From: Angiostrongylus vasorum
Lineage: Eukaryota; Nematoda; Chromadorea; Rhabditida; Metastrongylidae
Reading direction: 5' to 3'
Length of the DNA stretch: 64,000 nucleotides
NCBI GenBank assembly: GCA_018806985.1
Contig: JADANN010000024.1
Span: 248,001 to 312,000 of the forward strand
Under the pieces are notes generated by a model. The model was not told where the DNA came from. It ran no database searches and saw nothing but the letters and a program-made list of their open reading frames with translations. Each line of letters begins with the position of its first letter. Position 1 is the stretch's first letter. The translations under genes and the position numbers were made by a program. Below are positions 22,601-38,574 of this stretch, one piece after another.

Positions 22601-25600
22601 CCTAGCTGGACTTTCTGATGAAAACGCCGGACTCCTTCTCAGCATGAGAGACCCTGTCGGGGGGACGTATCCCCCGCTGTACATCGTATTCCGACGCCCA
22701 GGAACACCTCCCAGCCATGATGAGACGGTAAACCGTTGGGAGGTATCTTAACATTTAGGGTCCAAATCTGGTTTTTTCTCAAAATGCTGATAATTCCTCA
22801 ATAACTATAATGCTTAAGAAGTTAAAGACGTGGTTGGCTTGTAAAAGAGACTTTGCTCTACCTCTCTAGGAGAACATGTACATGGATACTCACTTGGACG
22901 ACCCATCCTCATTGGTTATGCAGGCTCCAGCATAATCTCCATTTTTCGGGGTTTTGCTGGTTTAGCTCTTGTGTTTTCTTAGAGTCTTGAGATCAGCCTG
23001 GCAGACACCACAGGCAGTAGCCGCCATTGTGGATATGCGGTTAGTTTGATACTAGGAGGGTGGTGGATTTTGGTATTGGTTTACTCTTAGCTGGGTTTCC
23101 CGGTGGAAACGCCGGGCTCCTCAGCTTTGGAGAGTAGACGAATACCCCTTCCATACGTCAAGGCCCTATACCTAGGCACATCTCCTAGCCACGGTGAGGC
23201 AGTAAACCGTTGGGAGGACCTCCTTCTCCTCCTTATCAGGAGAAAACATGGTTCTGTAAAACTGTCAGTTGGTTTTTAAAGTTGTTTAGGGCTCAAGTTT
23301 GAAACTGAACTGAAGACGAAGTTTAAGCTTTTAAAATTTCAAACGAAATAGCAGCGGTTAAACATTAGCAACGTACAAGGGCGGGGGCATCATCGTTTTA
23401 ACGGACTAAGTACTGCTTGTTCAATTGCATTAGTTTTTGAAATACGAGCTTTGACAAAGAAATCTGTAGAAAATACGTTTAGTGGGCTCTGGAAAGTCAG
23501 AATTTCATTTTGATGGAATAAAAGAACTTTTATTATGTAGGTGAAGATTGTAAATTCTTGTACTTATAATTGAAATAGTCATAATTCAACTTAAGCTGAG
23601 ATATGTTGGTTTAAAGTTGAAAGCGATCGTTATTTCCGGATCGTGTTTGTTTAAGTCTCACCTTAGATCCTAAGTGTTGTACTGTAATGGTCTATTTAAC
23701 GCCTTGACTTCCAAGATAGATATGTCTCCCTCTGTTAGTCTTTTCACCTTATATGAGCCTTTTACATTTTCAGATTGTGAATTACGAGGTAATGAGATAA
23801 CGCAATATAGGGCTTTTTTAAGTTTCGGTTCTTCATTATTTTCAAGACAAAACAAAGTTTTTAAATTTTTAACTCAAACATGCTAACCGCGAAAGCCAAC
23901 GATGAGCCACGTCATTTTGCTCCGCTGGACAGAATCCGCTTGTTCAGTTATTTCGCTGTTCGAGACGCGACGTGATCTGGAGAAGTTTTGTGGAATTCAA
24001 GAAACCGGAATTCCATATTGGTACAAGAAGAAAATTTATGTTTTGTTGGCAAAGACCTATGGTTTCATTTATTTTATTTATTTATGTGACTCGTTATCAC
24101 ATATTGTGCAGACCCATCACATCTTTCAGTCGAGGGACGGGATCTTGAGTGGCCCGGGATGGGGTCGAACGATAGAGGATAATGCGTGATTACACTGGGC
24201 CTCCAACCATTGCTGGTCTTGCTTGCTGTGTAAATAATGTTAATTTTTGGTTTAATTAATGGCGTGTAGCGATGCCGATCATCACGAGCATGTTGCTGAT
24301 TTGATTCCACCCAGGCTCACCAAGCCTGCATCCCTCCGGGGTTGGAAATTGGTACCAGACCTGTCTCGGAAAAATTCACTCTCTGAAATCCAAGTGGGAA
24401 CACTCTAGGCCAACTATCTCAGAGGGAATCGACTCGATCAGCATTCAACCACATCCATGATCAAAGAAAATTCCTGAAGCAACAACCGAAGCCACACCTG
24501 AAAAGTTTGAAGACCTCGGATGATGGATGCGAGGAAGCAAATCGAGTGCGAGAAATTCTGGGATCCGCACAGTAGATGTGAATGACGGATCGTGTAAAAA
24601 CGGTCTTGCGTGCGGGTAGTGGAGTGGTAGCGATGCCCTTCATTACAGGCACGGTGCTGGTTGGATTTCGCCTCTGGCTCAACATGTCTCTAGTCCCTGT
24701 CGGGTCTGGAACTTAGTACCACAGTTGTCTGATTCCGCTTTATCCTTCCAACCTATGTGGGAACGCTCCCCGACCGCTATCCTAGAGTTCGATGAAGAAC
24801 CAACTCTCCCAGCATTCACCGACATTCATAAAGAAAACGAAAATCCTCAAACAGCGACCGAATCCACATGTGAAAAGTTCGAAGGCCTTCATGAATGATG
24901 AATGCGAGTAGATGAATTGAATACGGGTACCACTGGATCCGCATAATAGATGTGAAGAGGGGTCATGTAAGAGAAATAAGGTTCACTGTGAGCTGACGTG
25001 TGGTTGTTTAAGTCAAGATGCACAATTGTTTTCGAGTACGAATCTGCTGGTGAATATACTGCAGAACATGTTAATCTGTTAAAAATTTGAATGTGGTATT
25101 TGGACGAACTATTCCTTTTATCTAGGTTTCTCAGCTGATTGCTTCAATGGTTGTGAATCCTGAAACGAAACGTCCTATACCACCATCTGTAATTGAGAAG
25201 GCTCTTCACGAACTTCACTTCTCTCTTAAGCCCAACAGGAATGCGAAGCAGCAGGTGACTTCATATGGTATTTGCTTTAATTGTTCATCTGTTTTACTAT
25301 TTTCTGGAACTCCTATATTGATCCTTACATATTAGGCATTGGAGGTTATTCCAAAACTGAAGGAAACGATTCGTATTGAACGCGCAAAGATGAGAATTCG
25401 TATATCCATGCCTTCACATGAAGCCAAAATCACACACGGCCGACTGAAAGCTCTCTTTTCCGAGTTAGAAATGGAAGATTGGGCCGAAGGAGGACTTGAG
25501 ATGGTACGTTGTCTATTGAATCCAATTGGGTAATTAAAATTTTTCGGTGGATGCTTTAAAATTTCCGCTAACGTTGTGTGGCACAGATTCGCCGCTTATA

Positions 25601-26488
25601 TTACAACATCTGAGAATGAACCACTGAATATAGAAGTGATGTAGAGTTAAAGTGAATCACATTATTAGGATGATCTAGCAGTTTCTGGACGGCAGGTTTG
25701 AAATAATGTATACTCGATATACTCGAACATAACCTTAGTAATCAACTTAGGCATTGAAATCTACATAATGGAAATCCATTTCGATAATATTCAGGTTCTG
25801 TAAGTAAACAGTTTCTCGAGAACATTTCCAGCAGCGGCGTTGTTATTGATGATCTTCCCACCTAGTGGTTAAAATGCTTTAAAAAGTACGGTAGTCGATT
25901 AGCAAGAAATCCGGTGAACGTGATGTACGAAGTGAAGCTTCATAGCCTATTTCTTTCAACTGTTGCATCATTGTTTATAAAGCATATTGCCGAGAGTTGT
26001 CATGTAAGAGGATTGGACATTTTCTGGTGACCACTGCAATCATATAATCAATATATACGCACACATGCATGTACTTATTTACTTGGACACTTGAACGGCC
26101 CGTCCTCACTGGTTGTGCAGGCTTCAGCATATTTTTCCGTTTTTTCGGAGTTTAGCTGGGTTTAGCCAATGTGTTTTCCTGGAGTTCCGAGAACATCCTG
26201 CCAAAGTCTGCCCCCAGTTTGTCACCACCACACCCAGTCGCATGCATTGTGAATCAGAAGGAGATTTTTCACTATGCGAGAAATTTGATACTAGTACGGT
26301 GGTGGATCCCAGAATTGGTTCACAACTAGCTGTACTTCCTGATGGAAACGCCGGACTCCTTCTCATGTTGAGAGATCTTGCCAGGGGGGATAAATCGCCC
26401 CGCTATACATTGTAACCCGTAACACTAGAACACCTCACAGCCACGATGAGGCGGTAAACCGTTAGGAGAACACGTGCGTGTATACATA

Positions 26489-26546
<58 letters not shown>

Positions 26547-28354
26547 TATGTATATGTTTATTATGCATATGTATATGTATATATGTATACAGTGTACACA
26601 AATTGGCTGCGATTTTTTTATACATTTTATCGTATTCGTCATAGCACTTTTCCACTGTGACCGACTGTTCCCGATTTCAGAATGTAATGGTGGACTATTT
26701 CGGACTTCGGTGCAAATTTGGCTTTAGGAAGTGTTTAAGAGCTTCATCCTAAAACATCCTCGGGTGATCGTCGTAGTTTCATTGTATAGATTGCACTTTT
26801 CCGGTACCTTTTTGTGAAAAAGAAATTACAGAGCGGACTCATTAATGACCTCTTTACCATTCGCTCTTTGCATGTGAATTAGCTTCTTTTGCAACCTCCC
26901 GATTTTGTTCTAGAGGGTCAGCATCTGTTATCGCCTTCATATGGTCTTCAACTGCTAATGCACGCCCACAGCCTCTTTACTCACAAATACTTACATTTCA
27001 TGAAACTTTTCGAGCTACTTACTTCACGTCGTGCTTTAGAAACAGCTCCACACCTTGATATCATTTCATATTTTTCCGAGATGTATATTCAAGCAAATTT
27101 AAAGTCATGTAGCAAAATTATGAATATTTCCTGTAATGAGAATTGCTTTGACGGAACTAAAATAACTTTAATGATGCTGAGATATTTGCAAAACTCCGGA
27201 CCGCAGGTGTCTACGGTGGGGAACGAACACGCTATTGTCCTTTCCGAGGAGTAGCGCGCTCACCACCACACCATGCGGGTCCTTCGTTTCGCCTGTCTCT
27301 CAGCTAGTTCTGTTGATCTTTTGCCATCAGCAATCACCCGTCAGCGGGATTGATCTGGGGGGCCCAAATCGGCAACGAACGCAGTTAAGCTGAGGCTGCA
27401 GTTATAATCACAATTTTGACGTATTATTTACTGCCTACTCTTTTTAGCGGCAGGGTATATATTGCGAAATATAACTTTAATGATGCTGAGATATTTGCAA
27501 AACTCCGGACCGCAGGTGTCTACGGTGGGGAACGAACGCGCTATTGTCCTTTCCGCGGAGTAGCGCGCTCACCACCACACCATGCGGGTCCTTCGTTTCG
27601 CCTGTCTCTCAGCTAGTTCTATCGATCTTTTTGCCATCAGCAATCACCCGTCAACGGGAGTAAAATAAAAAAGGTTAAAATTGTGATTATAACTATAGCC
27701 TCAGCTTAACTGGTTTCAATGCCGATTTGGGCTCCCCAGATCAATCCCGCTGACGGGTGATTGCTGATAGCAAAAGATCAAGGGAACTAAAACAGTTACA
27801 ACTTAGGTATTACAAAAATCATTGCAAGCACTTGCACAAAAAACCTTAGAATGGCTAACCTATAGTGCAGTAATTAGAGGTGCTCTGCAATACACACATT
27901 TCTAGTTCGATCCCGAGCTCATCAAGCGTTCCATGGCTTTGCGTCGAGAAATTGGCACCAAACTTGACTGGGAAGATAAGAATACTTGATACTTAGCACA
28001 GTGCCCTATGAACTCGAATGCATGGCCTATCCCCTCAGGGATCTATCAACGTTGAACGCTTTTATTGTTTATGGTTACGAAAAAATTTCTTAAATTCATG
28101 ACTACGAAATCCTTTACTACTTATGAATCAGCATGATGGTTTCATCCATTGTTAAAATGCCAGTCTTTATATATTTGCTCCCATCTCATTTTACCTTTTG
28201 CATTCGCTGAATTTGGCAATTTAAGGTGGGCCTTATTGAACCCGGAAGTTTCCGCACTACAGATGAATTGGTTCGAAACGAAAGCAAAGGTCATGGACGG
28301 CTTGAAATTCTTAGTTTGAAGGACGTGCGTGATGGAGAAATAGAAATTTCGTGA
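19638..28354 (+). CDS. SBDS: SBDS ribosome maturation factor (Shwachman-Bodian-Diamond syndrome protein)
   Basis: SBDS works with the GTPase EFL1 to release eIF6 from late cytoplasmic 60S subunits. Six exons: 19638-19771, 22035-22164, 22253-22324, 25126-25254, 25336-25503, 28226-28354, all in phase, 253 aa (human 250). Domain I (FYSH, residues 1 to about 90) has [20 protein letters not shown] and KNKVVNWRN. The helical domain II includes [10 protein letters not shown] and [18 protein letters not shown]. The ferredoxin-like domain III includes [18 protein letters not shown] and ends [12 protein letters not shown]. The exon 3 acceptor (gattcag) was chosen over the nearer-consensus tttgcag because only it keeps phase. 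Introns make up most of the 8.7 kb and are filled with SINEs, family B copies and a microsatellite. Intron 5 contains a possible alternative ending (see findings). Confidence 0.97.
20095..20376 (+). repeat. SINE family A, full length
   Basis: Sense-oriented in SBDS intron 1. The tRNA-like head is gtatagcgcAGTGGTTAGCGG, box B is GGAATCGATCC, the core is aattggtaccagacttgtct, and the tail is agctttgtcttttattc. Confidence 0.85.
20805..20955 (-). repeat. SINE family D, tail-side fragment
   Basis: Matches the tail half of family D (tatgacccgtctcttcat…), strongly diverged. Confidence 0.5.
21600..21965 (-). repeat. SINE family D
   Basis: Copy in SBDS intron 1 running from tatatgacccgttttcacat to the tRNA-like head on the right (gcaccatgctcatgttgacc…cactaccactgtgctatcc). 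Confidence 0.7.
22349..22743 (-). repeat. Family B retroposon with 12-base target-site duplication
   Basis: Complete copy in SBDS intron 3, just after exon 3. TATCTTAACATT occurs at 22337-22348 and again at 22744-22755. The tail side is acttacttactt, that is (AAGT)n on the element strand, which sets its orientation. Confidence 0.88.
22888..23222 (-). repeat. Family B retroposon, diverged
   Basis: Second copy 140 bases downstream in the same orientation, with internal deletions. The bases 23223-24065 after it are AT-rich intron without a recognisable exon. Confidence 0.7.
24066..24215 (-). repeat. Possible tRNA-derived repeat, unassigned
   Basis: gactcgttatcacatattgtgcag resembles the family D tail. 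Further on, ggggtcgaacgatag and attacactgggcctccaacc resemble a decayed tRNA-like head on the minus strand. Confidence 0.35.
24250..24600 (+). repeat. SINE family D
   Basis: Sense copy in SBDS intron 3. The head is decayed (gcgtgtagcgatgccgatc). The core cctccggggttggaaattgg continues into taccagacctgtct, shared with family A. The body ends gatgtgaatgacggatcgtg. Confidence 0.7.
24605..24975 (+). repeat. SINE family D, tandem neighbour
   Basis: Head-to-tail with the previous copy. Head gtgcgggtagtggagtggtagcg; end gatgtgaagaggggtcatgt. Confidence 0.7.
26083..26470 (+). repeat. Family B retroposon
   Basis: Copy in SBDS intron 5, from ttggacacttgaacggcccg to gtaaaccgttaggag. The text is in the same sense as the 18.8 kb copy. 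Confidence 0.75.
26494..26592. repeat. (TA)n/(TATG)n microsatellite
   Basis: Imperfect TA runs with interspersed TATG, directly after the family B copy. The IY-rich open frames on both strands are artefacts of this repeat. Confidence 0.95.
27163..27415 (-). repeat. SINE family C, copy 1 of near-identical pair
   Basis: Full copy from the tail side (actttaatgatgctgagata) to the head (ctgaggctgcag). It is nearly identical to the copy about 309 bases downstream; I count only a handful of differences over the shared 190 bases. Confidence 0.8.
27472..27662 (-). repeat. SINE family C, copy 2 of pair
   Basis: Repeats 27163-27353 and stops at cacccgtcaacgggag, where the inverted partner copy begins. 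Confidence 0.8.
27680..27790 (+). repeat. SINE family C, inverted head fragment
   Basis: attgtgattataactatagcc through ctgatagcaaaagatcaagg is the reverse complement of the head of copy 1, giving a foldback with 27311-27415. Confidence 0.7.
27858..28072 (+). repeat. SINE family A
   Basis: tRNA-like head tatagtgcagtaattagagg with box B AGTTCGATCCC, then a diverged core (aaattggcaccaaacttgac). It ends 150 bases before the last SBDS exon. Confidence 0.7.
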
Positions 28355-29277
28355 TCTAACTACTCCTTCCGTACGTGTTATTGTTTTAAATTTTTCTGTT
28401 TTCACTTGCTTTCTTACATTGTGTTTTATCTGTTGGGCTCCACAGCAAATAATTGGGCGGTGTTTTCGACGGTGCCAATTATTTTCCGTACTATTCACTT
28501 TTGTACATGACCATTGCTTTTCCAGAGAAACAGTGGTATCCGATAGCGACTGATTGTGCATTGTTGTTCTCTTCCACCGGACCGTTTTATCTGATCCATT
28601 GACAATTTTGATAGTTTCATATCTTATTCGTGCGCTAATGATCTTGTTCTGAGCATAGGAAAAATCGCTAATGATGTAATTCGTGTACACTCTCATGAAG
28701 CAGGTACTGTAACTTGTATCAAATAGGAGCCTACGCTTGTTCAGGATGAGACGCGACGTCTTTCTATAAAATACTAGTGACGAAATTTTATATTAGCAGG
28801 TTAAATGGTCTACACTTTTAGTCGTGTGTTAGCAGTTATTCGAGAGAAGTAATTTGAAGTAAACACATGTGGAAGAATTACTCCTGTCAAGACAGATAAC
28901 CTGTTTTCGTTTTAGTTGGGAAATTATATCTACGACCATGAGTTAATTCTTACTGTTTACAATAATTGGGTTACGTTTCGAAACTGGGAACGGGATACTC
29001 CTAGTGCTTCTATTAGGACGATTCCTTAAGTGGAGAAGAATAACTAGATATTTCATATTTCAACGTCTTTGATCCTATCGTAGTTTCGTTATGTTGACTT
29101 TGTTGTTGGTTGAAAGTCAGCTGATATAATCGAAGGTGGTTCACTACTCCATTCGTGGTACCCATGACCTTAGAGGGCTTTGGTTACCAGTTCGACCGAT
29201 AATATTATTCCTTCTAACAATTTGTTAGCCATACCTACACCTGATGCACCGGCTTTCCAACATACTGAGGAATATAA
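28355..29277. other. SBDS 3' flank, no gene seen
   Basis: Follows the SBDS stop and includes its 3' UTR. The sequence is AT-rich. The long minus-strand frame (28142-28696) is antisense to the last SBDS exon and is not supported. Confidence 0.4.
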
Positions 29278-29495
29278 CTATAGTGATGCTGAGATATTTA
29301 CAAAACTCCGTACCGATGATGTCTGCAGTGGGGATCGAACACTCTACTGCCCTTACCTGAGGCTAACCCCTTCACCTCCACACCATGCCAATCCTTCGTT
29401 TCGCCTGTCTCTCAACTATGTTATGTTATCTCAGCATCATTATGGTTATATTTCACATAATACCCTGCCACTAAAAAAGAGTTGGCAATAAATAA
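29278..29495. repeat. SINE family C inverted dimer
   Basis: Minus copy from gatgctgagatatttacaaa to gtttcgcctgtctctcaact, then a plus-strand tail piece (atctcagcatcattatgg … ggcaataaataaaagt) in opposite orientation. From 29496 to 30147 nothing else is recognisable except the TPST 3' flank. Confidence 0.65.
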
Positions 29496-30147
29496 AAGTG
29501 ACGATACTTACTAATACTTAACAAATAGAGTGATACAAGGCCTACAAAACCATTCTCAAAACCAGTATTGAATATGAGATGAGATCGCACTTCAACAACA
29601 TATAAAACCATGATTTGCAGAACAATTTGTCTGCGAGTTCGAAAACAACAGGTGGTCCCACAAAACCTTGTTCATCTACCATTTTGAGCGGCATCACATC
29701 GGTATGATAGGTCACTCATCTGATTCAGTAAGGGTGAAAGATCAACGAAATGTGATACACAACCTTATAAATCCTGAAGTAAGTCATTAAAAAGGCATGA
29801 TGCATCATCCATCAACTGCACATATGTTAATACCCTGCCAGTTCATCAAAAGGCTACATATATGTGTCTGGAAAATTACATATATCACAGTACTGAGTGC
29901 ATGGATTAGTCTACAAATCAGAAGAAGAGGGATTTTAGCGAATAGGTAGACAACCCAAACGCCAAAATATTTCGTTGGTTATCTTCAATGATAGCGTTAT
30001 ATATATAGGGCGTGTTCGACTCGTTAACAGCAAGAAATCACGATACTAACCAACCGGCAAAGCGACGAGATCGGGAGAATTTGGGACATAATATATGCAT
30101 AGTTCACCCTATCAACAAAATAAATTTACCCATGTTCAACAAGATGT

Positions 30148-36238
<6,091 letters not shown>

Positions 36239-36894
36239 TATGTCAGTTGTCGGCAGAATGAAGCATCAGTCGCGAATTAACTGGAAAAAAAAGAATGAAA
36301 AATGTGGATGACAAGAAGATAAAGGGAAAAAAAGTGTACGAATGATCACGAACGACAGAAGTAGTATTATGCTTACAATAACAACCGCTTAGCAACTGTT
36401 AACGAGTCAAACACTACAGCTGATGAAGTTCAATCGCGCGCACCCAGATGGTCATCGGCAACCATCTGAAAGTCTTTCGTTATCGTTAGCCACACTCTAC
36501 CTGGATTTCTCATCGGCATAACGACTTCTGGTCATCAGCCGATTTGTTCTGCCACTTCAAAGACGGATTTTCGGGAAAAAAGGCCTTTAACAATCGACCC
36601 TTTGTAATCACTAAAACACTGAACAAAACGAACGAAGCATCGATTAATGCACTCGGAAAATGTGATAGAAAATCATGCTTGACCATAGAGCTTTATAAAG
36701 AACAAAACAGTGAGTGGTTAAAGAAGCTGCTCATAATTCGATTGAAATTTAGGTTTTGAGTTCTTCTACTGAAGCTACGAAAGTATCTGGCTGAGTAGAT
36801 TCCGTATCAATTTGACCTCTCCAGACTACGAAGAAGATGAGACCGCCCAAACGTCATCCACTGTTGGATAAACTTAGTATTAAGAACCTCGCTG
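36239..36894. other. TPST 5' flank, no supported gene
   Basis: A lysine-rich 71-codon frame (36544-36759, plus) contains a GTGAGT donor-like site at 36709 but has no recognised motif or acceptor. Promoter elements could not be identified. Confidence 0.3.
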
Positions 36895-37045
36895 CTGATC
36901 ATGAGAGGCGACAGGCAAAACGAAGGACCTGGTGGTGAACACGTTAGTCCCTGGAAAGGAAAATAGCGCGTTCGTTCCCCCACCGCAGACACCTGCAGCC
37001 CGGAGTTTTGCAAATATCTCAGCATCAACTTAGTTGTATCTGCGG
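36895..37045 (+). repeat. SINE family C, partial
   Basis: gaggcgacaggcaaaacgaa through caaatatctcagcatcaac, with a tRNA-like gtggtgaacacgttagtcc block. Confidence 0.65.
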
Positions 37046-37205
37046 ATTTTTTTGTCCTAATTAACACATAATAGACACACATAATGGACGGCATGCATTC
37101 TATACAGTCATATGCGACGCTCGCAGTGGGCGATGTGAGCTGTACTGCAATCATTTTCCTTCTGATGCTTTACTTTCTCACACAGAACATTTTTCGATAT
37201 GTTCC

Positions 37206-37930
37206 TGGATTACTAAGTTAACACGAGGTTTGAGGTTTTTTCCTGCATAGCTTTTTTCAACACTTCTTGTAACCGATCGATAGCCAATCCAACATATGTG
37301 GTGTGGTGTGGCAGTCGTCGGTTGGGAAAAGCTCTATTCTGCACTCATATGTAAGAATAAGAAAAAATATTTTCTCTCGATTGAGTTCACTAACTTGTAA
37401 TTTAAGAGCGGTTGACTGCTACGCAAATTTTGGTCGCTATAATGAGTCACTTATTAGGTAGAATGTGAGTGTACGGAAAATATCGAAATACACACAGCAT
37501 AAACTGCGAAACGCTTTCAAATGTTGATAGGTAAGCGTTTATATGATGGATCAAACAGAGCGATAGAGCAAAGTCTCCTCTATAAAACCGCGGTTTCTCA
37601 AGCCGTCAAGTTCTCTATTTATCAGAAAATTACCCTGCATTTACGGAAAACCAGCATGCCCGCTACGGCTCAAAAATTAGGTGAGGTCCCATGCGGCCAT
37701 AAGGTCAAAAACCGCGCGGCCGTTATATATCAACGCACTATCCTCTCTGGAATCCCGAAGTAATTGTCGCAGGGCGTTGTCAGGTGCTCATCGTACGTAT
37801 TTCCAAGCCTTTCTGGATCGGAAGTACGTTTGTTGCCTTGCGAATGGGATTCTTTTTAAAACGGCCATCCATGCGACCATAGCGGATGTTGCGACTAGTC
37901 CACCGACTGGTCGAAGACGATGTAACTAGC
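37206..37930. other. Unassigned stretch, possibly family E-related
   Basis: Begins with ggattactaagttaacacga, which matches the outer end of the family E copy at 47.97 kb. The middle is unusually GC-rich for the window (37640-37930), but no protein motif is evident. Confidence 0.25.
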
Positions 37931-38324
37931 CGAATCTACCAGAAGAATCCACATAATTCTAGTTTTTCTAGGTCACTAATCTTTTGTTTCGTCTCTCGTT
38001 GTCAGGGCTTGTATGTCAAGCAGCCAAGTGATTGAAGAAGCTGGATTTTGACCAGCAAGACATGACAGTACCACGGAAAGTGTGCTTGATGGTGATTGCT
38101 TGCTTGCATAAAAATAATGGTCTTCTTTACTGCATCGTATTTTTTCGGTTTTATTTCACAGAAACTCAATGTACGAACAACATTCTACAAGGAAATTACA
38201 GATATAGTATACATATGCATATAGATATACGAATATATATACATACACATATATATACGTATTTTTTTCTCGTTCATACACCTACATTTTTTTAGACTAC
38301 CCGTCATTAAATCAACTGTGTGGA

Positions 38325-38383
38325 TTCCAGCACTTCCCGCATCCGACTCGTTCCCTTGCCTCAGTCACCCACAAAGATCTTCA
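38325..38383 (-). repeat. SINE family D fragment
   Basis: attccagcacttcccgcatc and onward match the tail half of family D; it abuts the family C copy. A cata/tata simple-sequence patch precedes it (38205-38270). Confidence 0.4.
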
Positions 38384-38540
38384 AACACAGTGATGCCAAG
38401 ATATTTGCAAAACTCCGGACCGCAGGTCTGCGGTGGGGATTGAACCCGCCACGGCCCTTCTCGGGAGTTAACGTGTTCACCAGCACACCATACAGATCCT
38501 TCGTTTCGCCTTTCCTTAGCCTTGTTTTAAGCGATAGGTG
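38384..38540 (-). repeat. SINE family C, partial
   Basis: gtgatgccaagatatttgca to gtttcgcctttccttagcc. It sits where the RTE copy at 38.6 kb loses its 3' end. Confidence 0.7.
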
Positions 38541-38574
38541 CTTTAAGCAATCATGCGTGACTTTCTGATTCATA

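Noticed and set aside
26889..27254. 121-codon plus-strand frame in SBDS intron 5
   Set aside because: Its second half is SINE C; the first half has no motif or splice context.
28142..28696. 184-codon open frame on the minus strand
   Set aside because: It is antisense to the last SBDS exon (28226-28354) and has no motif or splice support.
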